Source: Streptomyces sp. XY006 (GTDB taxonomy: Bacteria; Actinomycetota; Actinomycetes; Streptomycetales; Streptomycetaceae). From it: DNA of 64,000 bases. A model generated the notes under the pieces. The model saw only the letters and a program-made list of their open reading frames with translations. It was not told the DNA's origin and ran no database searches. The stretch covers positions 124,001-188,000 of the forward strand of contig NZ_NOKT01000003.1 in NCBI RefSeq assembly GCF_002237655.1, given 5' to 3'. This document shows, in pieces, positions 42,191 through 51,610 of this stretch (its first letter is position 1; each line of letters starts with the position of its first letter). The translations under genes and the position numbers were made by a program.

Positions 42191-43948
42191 ATGGCCATCA
42201 TTAAGCAGGCACAGCGTCAAACCCTTGGGCAGCTGATCGGCGCTAACAATCCCGTGGTCACCGTGCCGGATGACAGTCAACGTCAGTATGCGTGGACCAA
42301 GAAGGAAGTAGACATTTTTTGGGCCGATATTGAGAAATTCAAAGATGCGCGTGAAAGCGGCCGAGAGTCGGCTTCAGAGTACTTCATCGGGCCGGTTGTT
42401 ACTATCACGGGAGAGTCAATCAAAGGGCGGTCGCTACTCGATGGGCAGCAGCGACTGACCACTTCGACAATTCTGATCGCCGCTATCAGAGACACCTTGT
42501 GGAGCATGAAGTCTCCAGAAGGTATGTCGAGCGCTAATAATATTCAAAGGGATTACATAGCGCGGAAGTCTGGCCGCAAGGATCCCATGGAGTACTTCCT
42601 GGTGTTGTCGCTTTTTGATCGCGATTTCTTTCGCGATAACATACAGGACTGGAATGAAGCCACGGGCGAGTGCCCCAAAGTGGAGAGCCCTTCTCGCCCC
42701 TCTCATAAGCTGATATTGGATGCATACCACAATTTTCGGGCAAAGATAAGCGGTAGACTGCAGTCGTTCATTGATGACGAGGAGCGTTTGGACTATCTTG
42801 ACTCTCTCCGTGAGTGTTTGATCAACGGACTGGTCTTCGTTGAGATTCAGACGCCTTCCTCGAGTGATGCGAATGAAGTCTTCGAGACCATCAACTCGCG
42901 CGGTAAAGACCTGTCCACTGTGGATCTCGTTCGCAACTTCTTGATGGAGAAGAGTCGTAGCGACAACGAGAAGTCTCGTGTAAACGATGCCTGGCGCTCT
43001 CTTCTGGATGGATTTGATCGGCGGGAGGAGATCGAGAAGTTCCTTCGTCACTTCTGGGTCTCTAAGCATGGTGATGTAAAGTCTCACAGTCTTTACGCGA
43101 CTATTCGCAAGGATTTGACGAGACACTTTGACGAGCGTCCTCAAAAGTACGGTGTTGGCGCTTTCTCGGCTGAGCTAGAGAATGCTGCGGGTCGGTATGC
43201 CGAGCTGATCACGGGAGGTACTGGAAACGCCAGCCTCGACGCTTCGCTGGGAGAGGTAAAGGCGATGAGTGCTGACGCTCTCTACCCGCTTCTACTGTCA
43301 GCCTCGGGGAGTTTCGATTACTCCGATCTGCAGACATTGCTAGATGCGTCGATTAGTTACTACGTGCGCTGGACAGTAGTCGGAAGGCGAGAGTCCACTC
43401 TCTTGGAAGAGAACCTTTTCAGTGCGGCTAAGGAGCTAGCCAAGGGGGGAACGCTCGAGGAAATTATCCAGCGCATCCTGGCGTGGATTCCCGACGATGA
43501 GACGTTTCAAAACGATTTCCGAGAAGCCTCCATTCCCAAGCATTCCCAGTCCCGCTATCTACTGGCGAAAATAGAGCAGCACCTGCGCGCGCAGTATGAC
43601 GTCCATGAGGAGGTGGCTCTTGGTGACGGAAAGGTTTATGTGGAAAACATTTACCCGCAGAAGCCGTCGCCAGAACTGCGCCTGGAAGACCATGACGGCT
43701 ATGTTAATCGACTGGGTAACCTGACGCTGCTTGCTGGTAAGCGTAATGCGAAGATCTCCGCGCTCGCCTTCCCGGAAAAGGCGCATCTTTATGAAGGGTC
43801 GGCCCTTCTGGTCTCTTCTCGCACGGGAGTCGAGAGTCTATGGAACAGTGGGCGGTCAGAATGGCAAGTAGCGGGAATCGAGGCGCGGCAGGAAATGTTG
43901 TCGCAGATAGCGCTTGATGTTTGGCCAAGCGGAAGTCGCTTGTCTTAG
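42191..43948 (+). CDS. DUF262/DUF1524 protein (GmrSD-like), possible defence nuclease
   Basis: ATG 42191 follows GGAGG. The 585-residue protein has a DUF262 (ParB-like) N-terminus, VPDDSQRQYAWTKKEVDIFWADIEKF, IGPVVTI and SLLDGQQRLTTSTILIAAI, and an ETINSRGKDLSTVDLVRNFLM segment. The C-terminus has the DUF1524 layout (VENIYPQKPSPE, then YVNRLGNLTLLAGKRNAKISALAFPEKAHLY). In this family the first motif is normally EHIxPQ; here the His is Asn (codon AAC in GTGGAAAACATTTACCC), so the nuclease may be altered. GmrSD relatives cut modified phage DNA using NTP. The gene is markedly AT-richer than the chromosome, suggesting transfer. Confidence 0.85.
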   Translation: MAIIKQAQRQTLGQLIGANNPVVTVPDDSQRQYAWTKKEVDIFWADIEKFKDARESGRESASEYFIGPVVTITGESIKGRSLLDGQQRLTTSTILIAAIRDTLWSMKSPEGMSSANNIQRDYIARKSGRKDPMEYFLVLSLFDRDFFRDNIQDWNEATGECPKVESPSRPSHKLILDAYHNFRAKISGRLQSFIDDEERLDYLDSLRECLINGLVFVEIQTPSSSDANEVFETINSRGKDLSTVDLVRNFLMEKSRSDNEKSRVNDAWRSLLDGFDRREEIEKFLRHFWVSKHGDVKSHSLYATIRKDLTRHFDERPQKYGVGAFSAELENAAGRYAELITGGTGNASLDASLGEVKAMSADALYPLLLSASGSFDYSDLQTLLDASISYYVRWTVVGRRESTLLEENLFSAAKELAKGGTLEEIIQRILAWIPDDETFQNDFREASIPKHSQSRYLLAKIEQHLRAQYDVHEEVALGDGKVYVENIYPQKPSPELRLEDHDGYVNRLGNLTLLAGKRNAKISALAFPEKAHLYEGSALLVSSRTGVESLWNSGRSEWQVAGIEARQEMLSQIALDVWPSGSRLS

Positions 43949-43991
43949 CCTGGTCAATTGAGAGGCTCTCGTCGGTAATATGAGGCGGGCA

Positions 43992-46900
43992 TCAATTTTG
44001 CGACTGCCCTTGCCCAGTCACGATGCCTGAGTAGGCCATAACGTCCGGCGGAAGTGCGTGCTGAAGTTTCCAAGTGATCGCCATGGGCTTGCTTCCGGTG
44101 TGGTGCTCGTAGGTAGCGGGGCCCAGGAGCATCCACGGCTGTGACTTGCCGATGTCGGTGTTCTTGTATCGGCGCATGAAGAGCAGGACGTGACTCCCTC
44201 GCTCCACATGGTGTTGGTAGCGCAGGCCGGTGGGAGAGTTCGCGGCCGTTGCGTTCTGGGACTCCCAGTGGAAGAGCGTGGGGCTGAGCGCGTAGTCCTT
44301 GTACCGGACCGTGGGCGAGAAGTCCTTCTCGTTCTTCTCCAGCGTGATCAGGAGTGCGTCCGTCTGGAACTCTTCAACCCACTGCACGCCCTGAGCGAAA
44401 GACCTGGGAATCTGCCCGCCGAGGCGGGCCACTCCCAGGGCGCCCAGGATTTCGGAGCGGTTGTAGGAGCAGTGCACCTTCAGCGGAAGCTGGCTGTGGC
44501 TGCCGGAGAGGGGAATGGGGAAGTGGTCCGCCTGGGCGATGACGTAGGACAGGACCTGCCGAAGTTCCTCGCGGACGGCGGGCTGGTCCCGTAGCGAGTC
44601 GAAGCCCTGTTGGTAGCTGGTGAAACCACCCGCGTTGTCCCACAGGTTGAAGAAGAGCATCCGGGCGTACGTCTGCTCCACGGGGTCCAGAGCGTCGTAG
44701 TGCGGCACCTCGTCGGCCAAGAGGCGGAGGTAGGCGTTGGCTCGATCAGGGTCGTCGACGTGCAGGAACGCGTGAACACGCTTGAGAAGGGCTGATTCCC
44801 CCGCGGGCCCAGTGCCTTCCATGAGCCCGGCTCGACGAAGCACAGAGGTCCAGGAGTTGTCGCTCTTGTACAGCTCCTTGATCTCTCTTCGGCTCTCGCG
44901 CAGGTAGTCCGCTAGCAGCGGTGTCTCGTAGGCCCTGACCTCGTTGGCCAAGGTCTTGACGTTCGCACTGAGCTGCGTGCGGATGTTGTCCAGTACCAGC
45001 TTCTTGGCCTTCCCCTCCAGGATGATCTGGCACCCGGACGGCAGAAGCGGGAAGTCATGCTCGATGTGGTCGACGAGACGATTCCTGGAGAGATTCGTCA
45101 GCGCTCGGAACTGCCCCTCGAAGCGGAACTCTGCGCGGTGCTGGCCGATGAAGTCCAGGACAGTGAGTACGGGCTTCGATTCAGTACGCCGCAGTCCGCG
45201 TCCGAGTTGCTGGAGGAAGACCGTGGCGCTGTTCGTGGGACGCAGCAGGAGGAGCGTGTCGACATCGGGGATATCGAGACCCTCGTTGAAGAGGTCCACA
45301 GAGAAGATGACCTGCAGCTTCCCTTCGCGCAGGTCAGCGAGAGCCTGAGCTCGCACTGCGGCAGGGGAGTCGCTAGTGAGCGCAACTGCTTGAAAGCCAG
45401 CTCTCTGGAAGAAGTCAGCCATGAACCGGGCGTGCTTCTTGTCCACGCAGAAGCCCAGCGCGCGCATGGCTCCAGGCTGGGAAACCTTGTCTTGGATCTG
45501 CTTGACCACGATCCGGGCGCGTGCCTCATTGCCTGTGTAGAGGTTGCCGAGCTCCTGGTCCGTGTACGCGCCCCTCTGCCAGGTGAGGTTCGTCAAGTCT
45601 GTGCCATCGGGGATGCCGAAGTAGTGGAAGGGGCACAGCAGGTCGTTCTCCAGGGCCTCCCAGAGGCGCATCTCGGCGGCGATGCGGCCATCGAAGAACT
45701 CGTCTTGCACATTGAGCCCGTCCATCCGCTCAGGGGTGGCGGTGAGGCCGAGTAGTTCCTTGGGCTTGAAGTGGTCGATGACCCGGCGATAGGTGGCCGC
45801 CGTGGCGTGATGGAACTCGTCGATGACGATGATGTCGAAGTGGTCCGGTGCCAGTTCTTCGAGCCGCTTGATGTTGAGCGATTGGACGCTGGCAAAGACG
45901 TGGTTCCACGCTTGGGGGTCCTCGCCGCCGTACAGCAACTCACCGAACGAGGCATCGTCGAGCACCTCCCGGTAAGTGCGGAGGGACTGCTTGAGGATCT
46001 CCTTGCGGTGCGCGACGAACAGCAACTTCGGCCGGCGGTCAGCGAAGCCCTTGGCGAGGCTGCGGTAGTCGAGGGCCGCCATCACGGTCTTGCCGGTGCC
46101 GGTGGCCGCGACCAACAGATTGCGGTCGCGCCCTCGCAGTTCGCGCTCCACCCGAAGACGCTCCAGCATGTCCTGCTGATAGGGGAAGGGGCGGACCTCC
46201 AGCCCCGAGAGGTTGATCTTCAAGTCAGTGGTGGAGGTGCTCCCTCCCGCTTGGGCGAGGGCTTCGTCGAGGCGTTCCCCGTGGCGGTCGGGGTCGTACG
46301 TCTCGAAGGCGGAGTCACTCCAGTAAGCGTCGAAGGTCGCCTCGAACTTGTTGAGTACAGCTGGTGTGGCCACAGAGGAAAGGCGTACGTTCCACTCCAA
46401 GCCATCCAAGAGTGCTGCTTTCGAGAGGTTCGAGCTGCCGACATACGCCGTGTCGAAGCCCGTGTGGCGTCTGAACAACCACGCTTTGGCGTGAAGCCGG
46501 GTGGATCGGATCTCGTAGTTGACCTTGACCGTGGCGCCGAAGTCGCGGACGAGGCGGTCGAGAGCGTGTCGGTCGGTCGCGCCGATGTACGTGGTCGTGA
46601 TGACCCGGATCGGTACGCCCCGCTCCTTCGCAGCGCGCAGCGAATCCTCAAGAACACGAATGCCGTACCACTTCACGAAGGCGCAGAGCAGGTCGATGCG
46701 GTCAGCGGTGGCCAGTTCCGCCCTGAGTTCGGCACCGAGGCTGAGGTCTTCGGGAGAGTTTGTGATCAGAGACGTCTCGGAGAGGGGCGTGAGGGGGCGG
46801 AGCGCATAGACGCCCGGAGCTTCCTGTTGCGCGAGCGTCAGGAGCTGGCGAGGACCATCGACGATAGTGCTCAGAGCCGCCGTCTCGTCCGGGTCAGAGG

Positions 46901-47156
46901 CGCTCGTAGCAAGGGAGGCGAGGATGCGGTTCGCTACAGCGACGCGGTCTTCAGGGCGTAGCTGGCTCAGCCTTTGGGCAACGGCTTCGCCGATGTGGCG
47001 GGCCAGGACGTGCGGGGCGGATTCCGGTGTGACCTCAGCGTCAATCGCCTGCCAACCGGCGGCCTTGAACTGTTCCAGCTCGTCCTGGAGATCGCTGGTG
47101 ATCAGCTTCTCGTAGACACCCGCGATGGGCTGCGACTGGCCCGCTGCCTCCGCCAT
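43992..47156 (-). CDS. PLD-like nuclease / superfamily II helicase / DUF3427 protein
   Basis: ATG 47156 follows GGGGGGAAGG. The 1054-residue protein has an N-terminal phospholipase D-like domain (RSTRLHAKAWLFRRHTGFDTAYVGSSNLSKAALLDG: HxK and GSSN), then a helicase core: Walker A LVAATGTGKTVMAALD, DEFHHATAATY (DEFH box), GLTATPERMDG, and in the second lobe FSVDLFNEGLDIPDVDTLLLLRPTNSATVFLQQLGRGLRR. The C-terminal 300 residues match DUF3427 (VHCSYNRSEILGALG, GVQWVEEFQTDALLITLEKNEKDFSPTVRYKDYALSPTLFHWESQ). Such proteins are often in mobile or defence contexts. Its GC content is closer to the chromosome than that of the DUF262 gene. Confidence 0.9.
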   Translation of the reverse strand: MAEAAGQSQPIAGVYEKLITSDLQDELEQFKAAGWQAIDAEVTPESAPHVLARHIGEAVAQRLSQLRPEDRVAVANRILASLATSASDPDETAALSTIVDGPRQLLTLAQQEAPGVYALRPLTPLSETSLITNSPEDLSLGAELRAELATADRIDLLCAFVKWYGIRVLEDSLRAAKERGVPIRVITTTYIGATDRHALDRLVRDFGATVKVNYEIRSTRLHAKAWLFRRHTGFDTAYVGSSNLSKAALLDGLEWNVRLSSVATPAVLNKFEATFDAYWSDSAFETYDPDRHGERLDEALAQAGGSTSTTDLKINLSGLEVRPFPYQQDMLERLRVERELRGRDRNLLVAATGTGKTVMAALDYRSLAKGFADRRPKLLFVAHRKEILKQSLRTYREVLDDASFGELLYGGEDPQAWNHVFASVQSLNIKRLEELAPDHFDIIVIDEFHHATAATYRRVIDHFKPKELLGLTATPERMDGLNVQDEFFDGRIAAEMRLWEALENDLLCPFHYFGIPDGTDLTNLTWQRGAYTDQELGNLYTGNEARARIVVKQIQDKVSQPGAMRALGFCVDKKHARFMADFFQRAGFQAVALTSDSPAAVRAQALADLREGKLQVIFSVDLFNEGLDIPDVDTLLLLRPTNSATVFLQQLGRGLRRTESKPVLTVLDFIGQHRAEFRFEGQFRALTNLSRNRLVDHIEHDFPLLPSGCQIILEGKAKKLVLDNIRTQLSANVKTLANEVRAYETPLLADYLRESRREIKELYKSDNSWTSVLRRAGLMEGTGPAGESALLKRVHAFLHVDDPDRANAYLRLLADEVPHYDALDPVEQTYARMLFFNLWDNAGGFTSYQQGFDSLRDQPAVREELRQVLSYVIAQADHFPIPLSGSHSQLPLKVHCSYNRSEILGALGVARLGGQIPRSFAQGVQWVEEFQTDALLITLEKNEKDFSPTVRYKDYALSPTLFHWESQNATAANSPTGLRYQHHVERGSHVLLFMRRYKNTDIGKSQPWMLLGPATYEHHTGSKPMAITWKLQHALPPDVMAYSGIVTGQGQSQN

Positions 47157-47345
47157 GACCTTCCCCCCTGATCCCTTACTCCCACGCACACGATCACTCG
47201 TGGCGATATGGATCAGTTCTAACAGCACCTACCGACACCGCAGGCCCTGAACCGAAAGGTCAGCTGGACTGGGACCCGGGCCGCTCCAGCGCGGGAGGGA
47301 AGCGAGCGGGCGGCCCGGGGCGTCTGGGCCTGCTGTCGGTCGGAG

Positions 47346-48362
47346 TCAGGCAGGGACGCCGTGGCATTGGGCGTAGGTGCGGCCCGAGCCGCACCAGCAG
47401 TTCGATCCGTTCTGTGGCGGCCACGCTGTTGCTCGTCCTCGGGCCGCCAGGGTCGTTGCGTACTGGGGGAGGAGCGTGGCGTCGCCCGGGGAGGAGCCCT
47501 CTGATGCCGCGAAGGCCTCGTAGGAGGGGACCGTGCCGGTGACGATGCCGAGGTTCGGGGTGCCGGAGGCGGCCAGTTCGCGGAGGGCGTGCTCTATCGA
47601 CGTGAGGTGATCCTCGTGGGAGGGGTACTCCTCGGCCAGCGTCGGATACGCCTCCAGGAGTTCGGTCAGTTCCGTCGCCGGCCAGTGCAGGATCGCCACC
47701 GGGAACGGGCGGGAGAGGGCCTCGCGGTAGGCGCCCAGTTCCGCGCGGAGGCGGAGGATCTCCGCTTCCAGTTCCGCCGGGTTCTCCGAGCCCAGGGACC
47801 AGACGCGCTTGGGGTCGTGGAGTTCGTCCAGGGAGACCGGGAGGGAGTGGACCGTGTCGGCCAGGGCGTCCCACTCGTCGTGGGAGCGGCCCAGCATGCG
47901 GCGGACCCGGTGGCGGCCGAAGAGCAGGGGGTGGGTCGGCTGCGGGGGCTGCGGCACGTCCGTCAGCAGGAGGCGTACGGCCTCCGTGAAGGTGTCGTGC
48001 GCTGCTTCCAGCTCGTCGTGCGACTCCAAGGCCTCGGCCACGATCACCCAGGGGGCCGGGTCCCGCGGCGCCGCCGTCCGGACGCCGTCGATGATCGCCC
48101 TGGCCTCGGCCTCGTGGCCGTACTCCCAGAGGTTCGAGGCCTTGAGCGCCCGCACCAGGTGGGGGTGGTCGAGGGCCTCCGGGGAGGACAGGAGGCGGTC
48201 GTAGAGCTTGGTCGCGGTGGGGCGGTCGCCGGCGAGTTCCAGATGGGCCGCCGCCCGCAGCAGCAGGGCCTCGGTGTCCTCGGGATACAGGCCGGCGGTC
48301 CGCTCCAGGCGTGCCGCCTCGGCGGTGTGGTCGACGTTTTCGGCAGGCGTGTCGGGGCGCAT
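47346..48362 (-). CDS. TPR-like protein with C-terminal SEC-C zinc motif
   Basis: From ATG 48362 the protein has 338 residues. The first 130 residues are TPR-like helical repeats (ARLERTAGLYPEDTEALLLRAAAHLELAGDRPTATKLYDRLLSSP, LVRALKASNLWEYGHEAEARAIIDG). The C-terminus ends NGSNCWCGSGRTYAQCHGVPA, a SEC-C motif of the SecA-tail type that binds zinc. The middle part is helical and acidic. SEC-C proteins with TPRs are common in streptomycetes; function unknown. The ORF could be extended to 48449 with no good ribosome site. Confidence 0.8.
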   Translation of the reverse strand: MRPDTPAENVDHTAEAARLERTAGLYPEDTEALLLRAAAHLELAGDRPTATKLYDRLLSSPEALDHPHLVRALKASNLWEYGHEAEARAIIDGVRTAAPRDPAPWVIVAEALESHDELEAAHDTFTEAVRLLLTDVPQPPQPTHPLLFGRHRVRRMLGRSHDEWDALADTVHSLPVSLDELHDPKRVWSLGSENPAELEAEILRLRAELGAYREALSRPFPVAILHWPATELTELLEAYPTLAEEYPSHEDHLTSIEHALRELAASGTPNLGIVTGTVPSYEAFAASEGSSPGDATLLPQYATTLAARGRATAWPPQNGSNCWCGSGRTYAQCHGVPA

Positions 48363-48477
48363 GGGGGACACCGTACTGCCGGGAGGTGACAAGCGTGAGA
48401 GATGCGCAGGCCAGACCGCCTCCGCGTGCTCGATCGTCACGATCCTCACGACCGCTGCGCGGATCGCTTTGCAGTTG

Positions 48478-48539
48478 GCACCGGGTGCGGCTTAATCGTC
48501 ACCGGGTGCCGCTATGGCGTCACCGGGTGCGGCTATGGC
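48478..48539. repeat. tandem repeat of about 21 bp at the 3' end of the GH30 gene
   Basis: Two full copies of GTCACCGGGTGC(C/G)GCTATGGC (48498-48518 and 48519-48539) follow a degenerate copy that starts near 48478. The GH30 stop codon lies in the last copy. Confidence 0.7.
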
Positions 48540-50008
48540 GTCACGTTGTCTATGTGGAGCGTTTGCACTGATTTCGCCGCGAACGGGACTGTGACCGACT
48601 TTCCGTTCAGGCGGATGTCCGAGCGCGGGGTGTAGAGGTCGCCGCCGCCGGTCGTCACCGTGTTCCAGCGGGGGACCAGGCCCGAGGTGCCGCCCGCCAC
48701 CGTCGTGAAGCGGGAGAGGTCGAAGGTCAGGGTCTGGGGTGTGGTGGCCGTGTTGACCGCTACCAGGACCAGGCGGCGGGACTGTGCGTCGTACGCCGCC
48801 ACGGCGTAGCCGACACCCGTGTCCAGGATCGTCATGCCGGGGCGGATGTGACGGCTGAACTGGGCCAGGACGTAGTGCTTGGTCTGGACGGTGGTCGGCT
48901 GGAGGGTGTTCGGGTCGTAGGCGATCATCGCCCAGCCCGGCGACGGGTCCATGACCTGCCAGTAGCACCACGCCGTGGGGTGCAGCCAGCGGAAGTCGTA
49001 GCAGAGGTTGGACGCCAGGGTCAGGCCCGTGCCGTCGCTGTCGCCGGTCTCGGAGTTCCACAGCTTCTTGCGGGACGTCGTCACCACGTCCGTGTAGAGG
49101 AGGTCGCGGCGGCCGCCGGAGCCCTGGTAGCCATGCACGTTGACCTGGGAGACCAGGGACTTGGTGGACGCGTCGAAGGACGCCCAGGTCGAGCGGGCCG
49201 TGTCGTAGTTCGTCTCGTCCGAGGCGGCGATACGGACGTTCGTCAGGCCGCGCTTGTCCAGTTCGCCGCGCAGGTGGGGGAGGACGGCCGCCTGCACCGC
49301 CGGGTCCATGTGGCAGCCCTCCTGTGTGCCGGTCGCGGTCCACCAGGTGGAGGCCGGCTCGTTGAAGGGGTCGACCGTCGCGAAGTGCACGCCCCAGTTG
49401 TCGCGTGCGTACCGGGCCGTCGCGGCCAGGTGGGAGGCGTGCTGGCGGTGGTTCCAGGTCTGGAGGTTGTTGCCGCCGCCGGCCGCGCCCGAGGGGTTGT
49501 GGTTGCCGCACATCCACCACATCGGGGAGTTGGCGAACAGCTCGGTGACCGCACCCCGTTGGACCGCCTTGACCAGCATCGCGCGCTGGTTGGCGTCCGC
49601 CGTCCACTTCCAGGCCGAGGAGGCGGGGTCCTCGTTGTTCCAGTCCTGCCAGAAGCCCTCGATCTGCTTGAAGCCGGGGATGTTGGGCGACTCCACCATG
49701 GTTTCGCCGCCGACGCTGTTCCAGCTGCACGCGCCCAGGTTGTAGCGGGCGATGTTCAGGCCCAGGCCGGGGAGCGATCTGCCGTTGTACGTCACCGACT
49801 TGGTGGTGAAGAACAGGTCCGCGAAATCGTCCCGGGCGCCGAAGACGTTGGCCCACCAGGCGAGGGAAGTGCCCCAGCCCTCCCAAGTGCCGTACGTCGT
49901 GGCCGGGTTGACGGCGATCGTGGCGTCCGCGAGCGCGGTGCCCGTCGCCAGGGCGCTGCCGAGGAACGTACCTCCTGCTGCGGCCAGCAGGGATCTGCGT
50001 CGGATCAC
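48533..50008 (-). CDS. secreted GH30 glycoside hydrolase (endo-beta-1,6-galactanase type)
   Basis: GTG 50008 follows GGAGG. The 491-residue protein starts with RRRSLLAAAGGTFLGSALATGTALA, a twin-arginine-like signal peptide. The catalytic acid/base is Glu217 in VDPFNEPAS and the nucleophile Glu320 in KKLWNSETG, in a TIM barrel starting WEGWGTSLAWWANVFG, followed by a C-terminal beta-sandwich (LVLVAVNTATTPQTLTFDLSRF). This arrangement resembles GH30 enzymes acting on beta-1,6-galactans of plant arabinogalactan; exact substrate is inferred. Confidence 0.87.
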   Translation of the reverse strand: MIRRRSLLAAAGGTFLGSALATGTALADATIAVNPATTYGTWEGWGTSLAWWANVFGARDDFADLFFTTKSVTYNGRSLPGLGLNIARYNLGACSWNSVGGETMVESPNIPGFKQIEGFWQDWNNEDPASSAWKWTADANQRAMLVKAVQRGAVTELFANSPMWWMCGNHNPSGAAGGGNNLQTWNHRQHASHLAATARYARDNWGVHFATVDPFNEPASTWWTATGTQEGCHMDPAVQAAVLPHLRGELDKRGLTNVRIAASDETNYDTARSTWASFDASTKSLVSQVNVHGYQGSGGRRDLLYTDVVTTSRKKLWNSETGDSDGTGLTLASNLCYDFRWLHPTAWCYWQVMDPSPGWAMIAYDPNTLQPTTVQTKHYVLAQFSRHIRPGMTILDTGVGYAVAAYDAQSRRLVLVAVNTATTPQTLTFDLSRFTTVAGGTSGLVPRWNTVTTGGGDLYTPRSDIRLNGKSVTVPFAAKSVQTLHIDNVTP

Positions 50009-50214
50009 CGGTCCTCCGTAACGGAATTCGGGCCAGAGAGTCGTCGTGGCATCGAGAAGCATCGGGTGCGGCGGGTGGGTTGTCGAGGGTTCCGACGGGG
50101 GTTTCTCAAACCCGTTTATGAAGTGCCCGGTCCGAAGTGCCCGGTCCGGGCGGGAGGGTGATCCTGTATAACCGACAGCAGGGCAGACACGCGTACGAGA
50201 GGAGGGGGCAGCCG

Positions 50215-50526
50215 ATGAACCGCGGTTGGGCGACGCTGCGTCCCGCTCTCGCGCTGCTCCTTCTGATCGTCCAGGTGGCGCTGCTCGACGGAGGCGGCCT
50301 CTTCGCCACCGTCGCCCTCGCCGCGACCGCCACGGCCTCGGCAGCCCTCGCGCTGTGCGCCGTCGTCGCCTCGCGCTGCGCGCCCGCCGTGCCGCGCACC
50401 CGGGTCCGTACGGCCATCCGCGACCGCGACCGCCGTACGGCCTTCCTGCCCCAGCGCGATCCCGACGCCCGGGGGCGCACCCGTCCCCGCGCACCCGGTC
50501 ACGCCCTCCGGGCGACCGTCGCGTAG
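50215..50526 (+). CDS. DUF6412-type small membrane protein
   Basis: ATG 50215 follows GGAGGGGG. The 103-residue protein has two hydrophobic segments (LRPALALLLLIVQVALL and GLFATVALAATATASAALALCAVVA) and a basic, Arg/Pro-rich end. It precedes yidC by about 220 bases on the same strand; I recognise it as a companion of this YidC paralogue in streptomycetes, but not as anything functionally defined. Confidence 0.65.
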   Translation: MNRGWATLRPALALLLLIVQVALLDGGGLFATVALAATATASAALALCAVVASRCAPAVPRTRVRTAIRDRDRRTAFLPQRDPDARGRTRPRAPGHALRATVA

Positions 50527-50573
50527 GGAATCCCCGGGAGTTCACCGATCTCCTCGGCCTTCAAGGCCTTCAG

Positions 50574-50662
50574 GGCCTCCATGGCCACCTGGCTCCTTCA
50601 CGGCCCTCATGGCCTCCATGGCCACCTGACCCTCACGGCCTCCATGGCCGCCAAGGCCACCA
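50574..50662. repeat. imperfect repeats of GGCCTCCATGGCC between the DUF6412 gene and yidC
   Basis: Three copies of a 13-base palindromic unit GGCCTCCATGGCC at about 50574, 50610 and 50637, each followed by ACC or GCC, fill the gap before yidC. No promoter is clear. Confidence 0.6.
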
Positions 50663-50748
50663 GGGCTTCCAAGGGGCCGATCCCGCGCGGGTCGTCATGC
50701 CGCCTGATTCGTCTTTCCGGCACGACGAGACCCCCGGAGGGCTCACCC

Positions 50749-51459
50749 ATGTCCGTCTTCGCCACCCTGGTCGAGCGACTCGCCGACCTGCTCCAGCCAC
50801 TGTTCGGCGCGTCCGCTGCCGCCGCCGCGATCGTCCTGTTCACCGCGCTCGTACGACTCCTCGTCCACCCCCTGTCCCGGGCCGCCGCGCGCGGTCAGAA
50901 GGCCCGGACCGCGCTGCGGCCGAAGATCGCCGAGCTGCGCAGGAGGCACGGGAAGAACCCGGAGAAGCTCCAGCGGGCCGTGCTGGAGCTGCACGCCGAG
51001 GAGAAGGTGTCACCGCTGGCCGGCCTCCTGCCCGGGCTGCTCCAGGCGCCCGCGTTCTTCCTGCTCTACCACCTGTTCTCCAGCGACACGATCGGCGGGC
51101 GGGCCAACGAGCTGCTCGGCCACGAGCTGTTCGCCGCGCCGCTGGGCGGACGGTGGACCGACGCGCTCCAGGGCGGGCTCCTCGGCGGGGCGGGGCTCGT
51201 GTACGCCGGGCTGTTCGCTGTCGTCGCCTGCGTCGCCGCGTTCAGCTACCGCCTCAGCAAGCGCATGATGGCCGCGAACCCGGTCATCCCGGCCGCCGAG
51301 GGCGAACAGGTGCCGGGGCTGGGCGCGGTGACCAGGGCGATGCCGTTCCTGTCGTTCTTCACGCTCGTGACCGTGGCCGTGGTGCCGCTGGCCGCCGCCC
51401 TGTACGTGGTCACCAGTACGACGTGGAGTGTCGTCGAGCGCGCCGTGCTGTACCGGTAG
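50749..51459 (+). CDS. YidC/Oxa1 family membrane insertase (paralogue)
   Basis: ATG 50749 follows GGAGG. The 236-residue protein has the YidC core helices: AAAAIVLFTALVRLLVHPLSRAAARGQKARTALRPKIAELRRRHGKNPEKLQRAVLELHAEEKVSPLAGLLPGLLQAPAFFLLYHLF, AGLVYAGLFAVVACVAAFSY and MPFLSFFTLVTVAVVPLAAALYVVTSTTWSVVERAVL. The charged cytoplasmic loop and the positive Arg in helix 1 region (RLLVHPL) are kept. It lacks the large N-terminal extracytoplasmic domain of the main YidC, and no rnpA/rpmH is near, so it is a second copy. Confidence 0.87.
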   Translation: MSVFATLVERLADLLQPLFGASAAAAAIVLFTALVRLLVHPLSRAAARGQKARTALRPKIAELRRRHGKNPEKLQRAVLELHAEEKVSPLAGLLPGLLQAPAFFLLYHLFSSDTIGGRANELLGHELFAAPLGGRWTDALQGGLLGGAGLVYAGLFAVVACVAAFSYRLSKRMMAANPVIPAAEGEQVPGLGAVTRAMPFLSFFTLVTVAVVPLAAALYVVTSTTWSVVERAVLYR

Positions 51460-51610
51460 CCGGGCGCCTGTGCCGGGAGATGGGCGCCTGTGCCGGTAGC
51501 CGGGCGCCTGTGCCGGGAGATGGGCGCCTGTGCCGGGAGCCGGGCGCCTGTGCCGGGAGATGGGCGCCCGTGCCGGGGGACGGGCCCCTGTAACCGCAGC
51601 CGGGCCCATC
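51451..51610. repeat. 20-bp tandem repeat array after yidC
   Basis: Eight head-to-tail copies of a 20-base unit, consensus TGCCGGGAGATGGGCGCCTG, start at 51451. Two forms alternate (AGATGGGC and AGCCGGGC variants), giving a 40-base higher-order unit. The first copy overlaps the last codons and the TAG of yidC; the last two are degenerate. Confidence 0.9.

Noticed and set aside
41229..47156. Prophage
   Set aside because: No phage structural, integrase or replication genes are seen; the insert is limited to three genes.
51451..51610. Possible CRISPR array
   Set aside because: The 20-base units are directly adjacent with no spacers and no cas gene is present.
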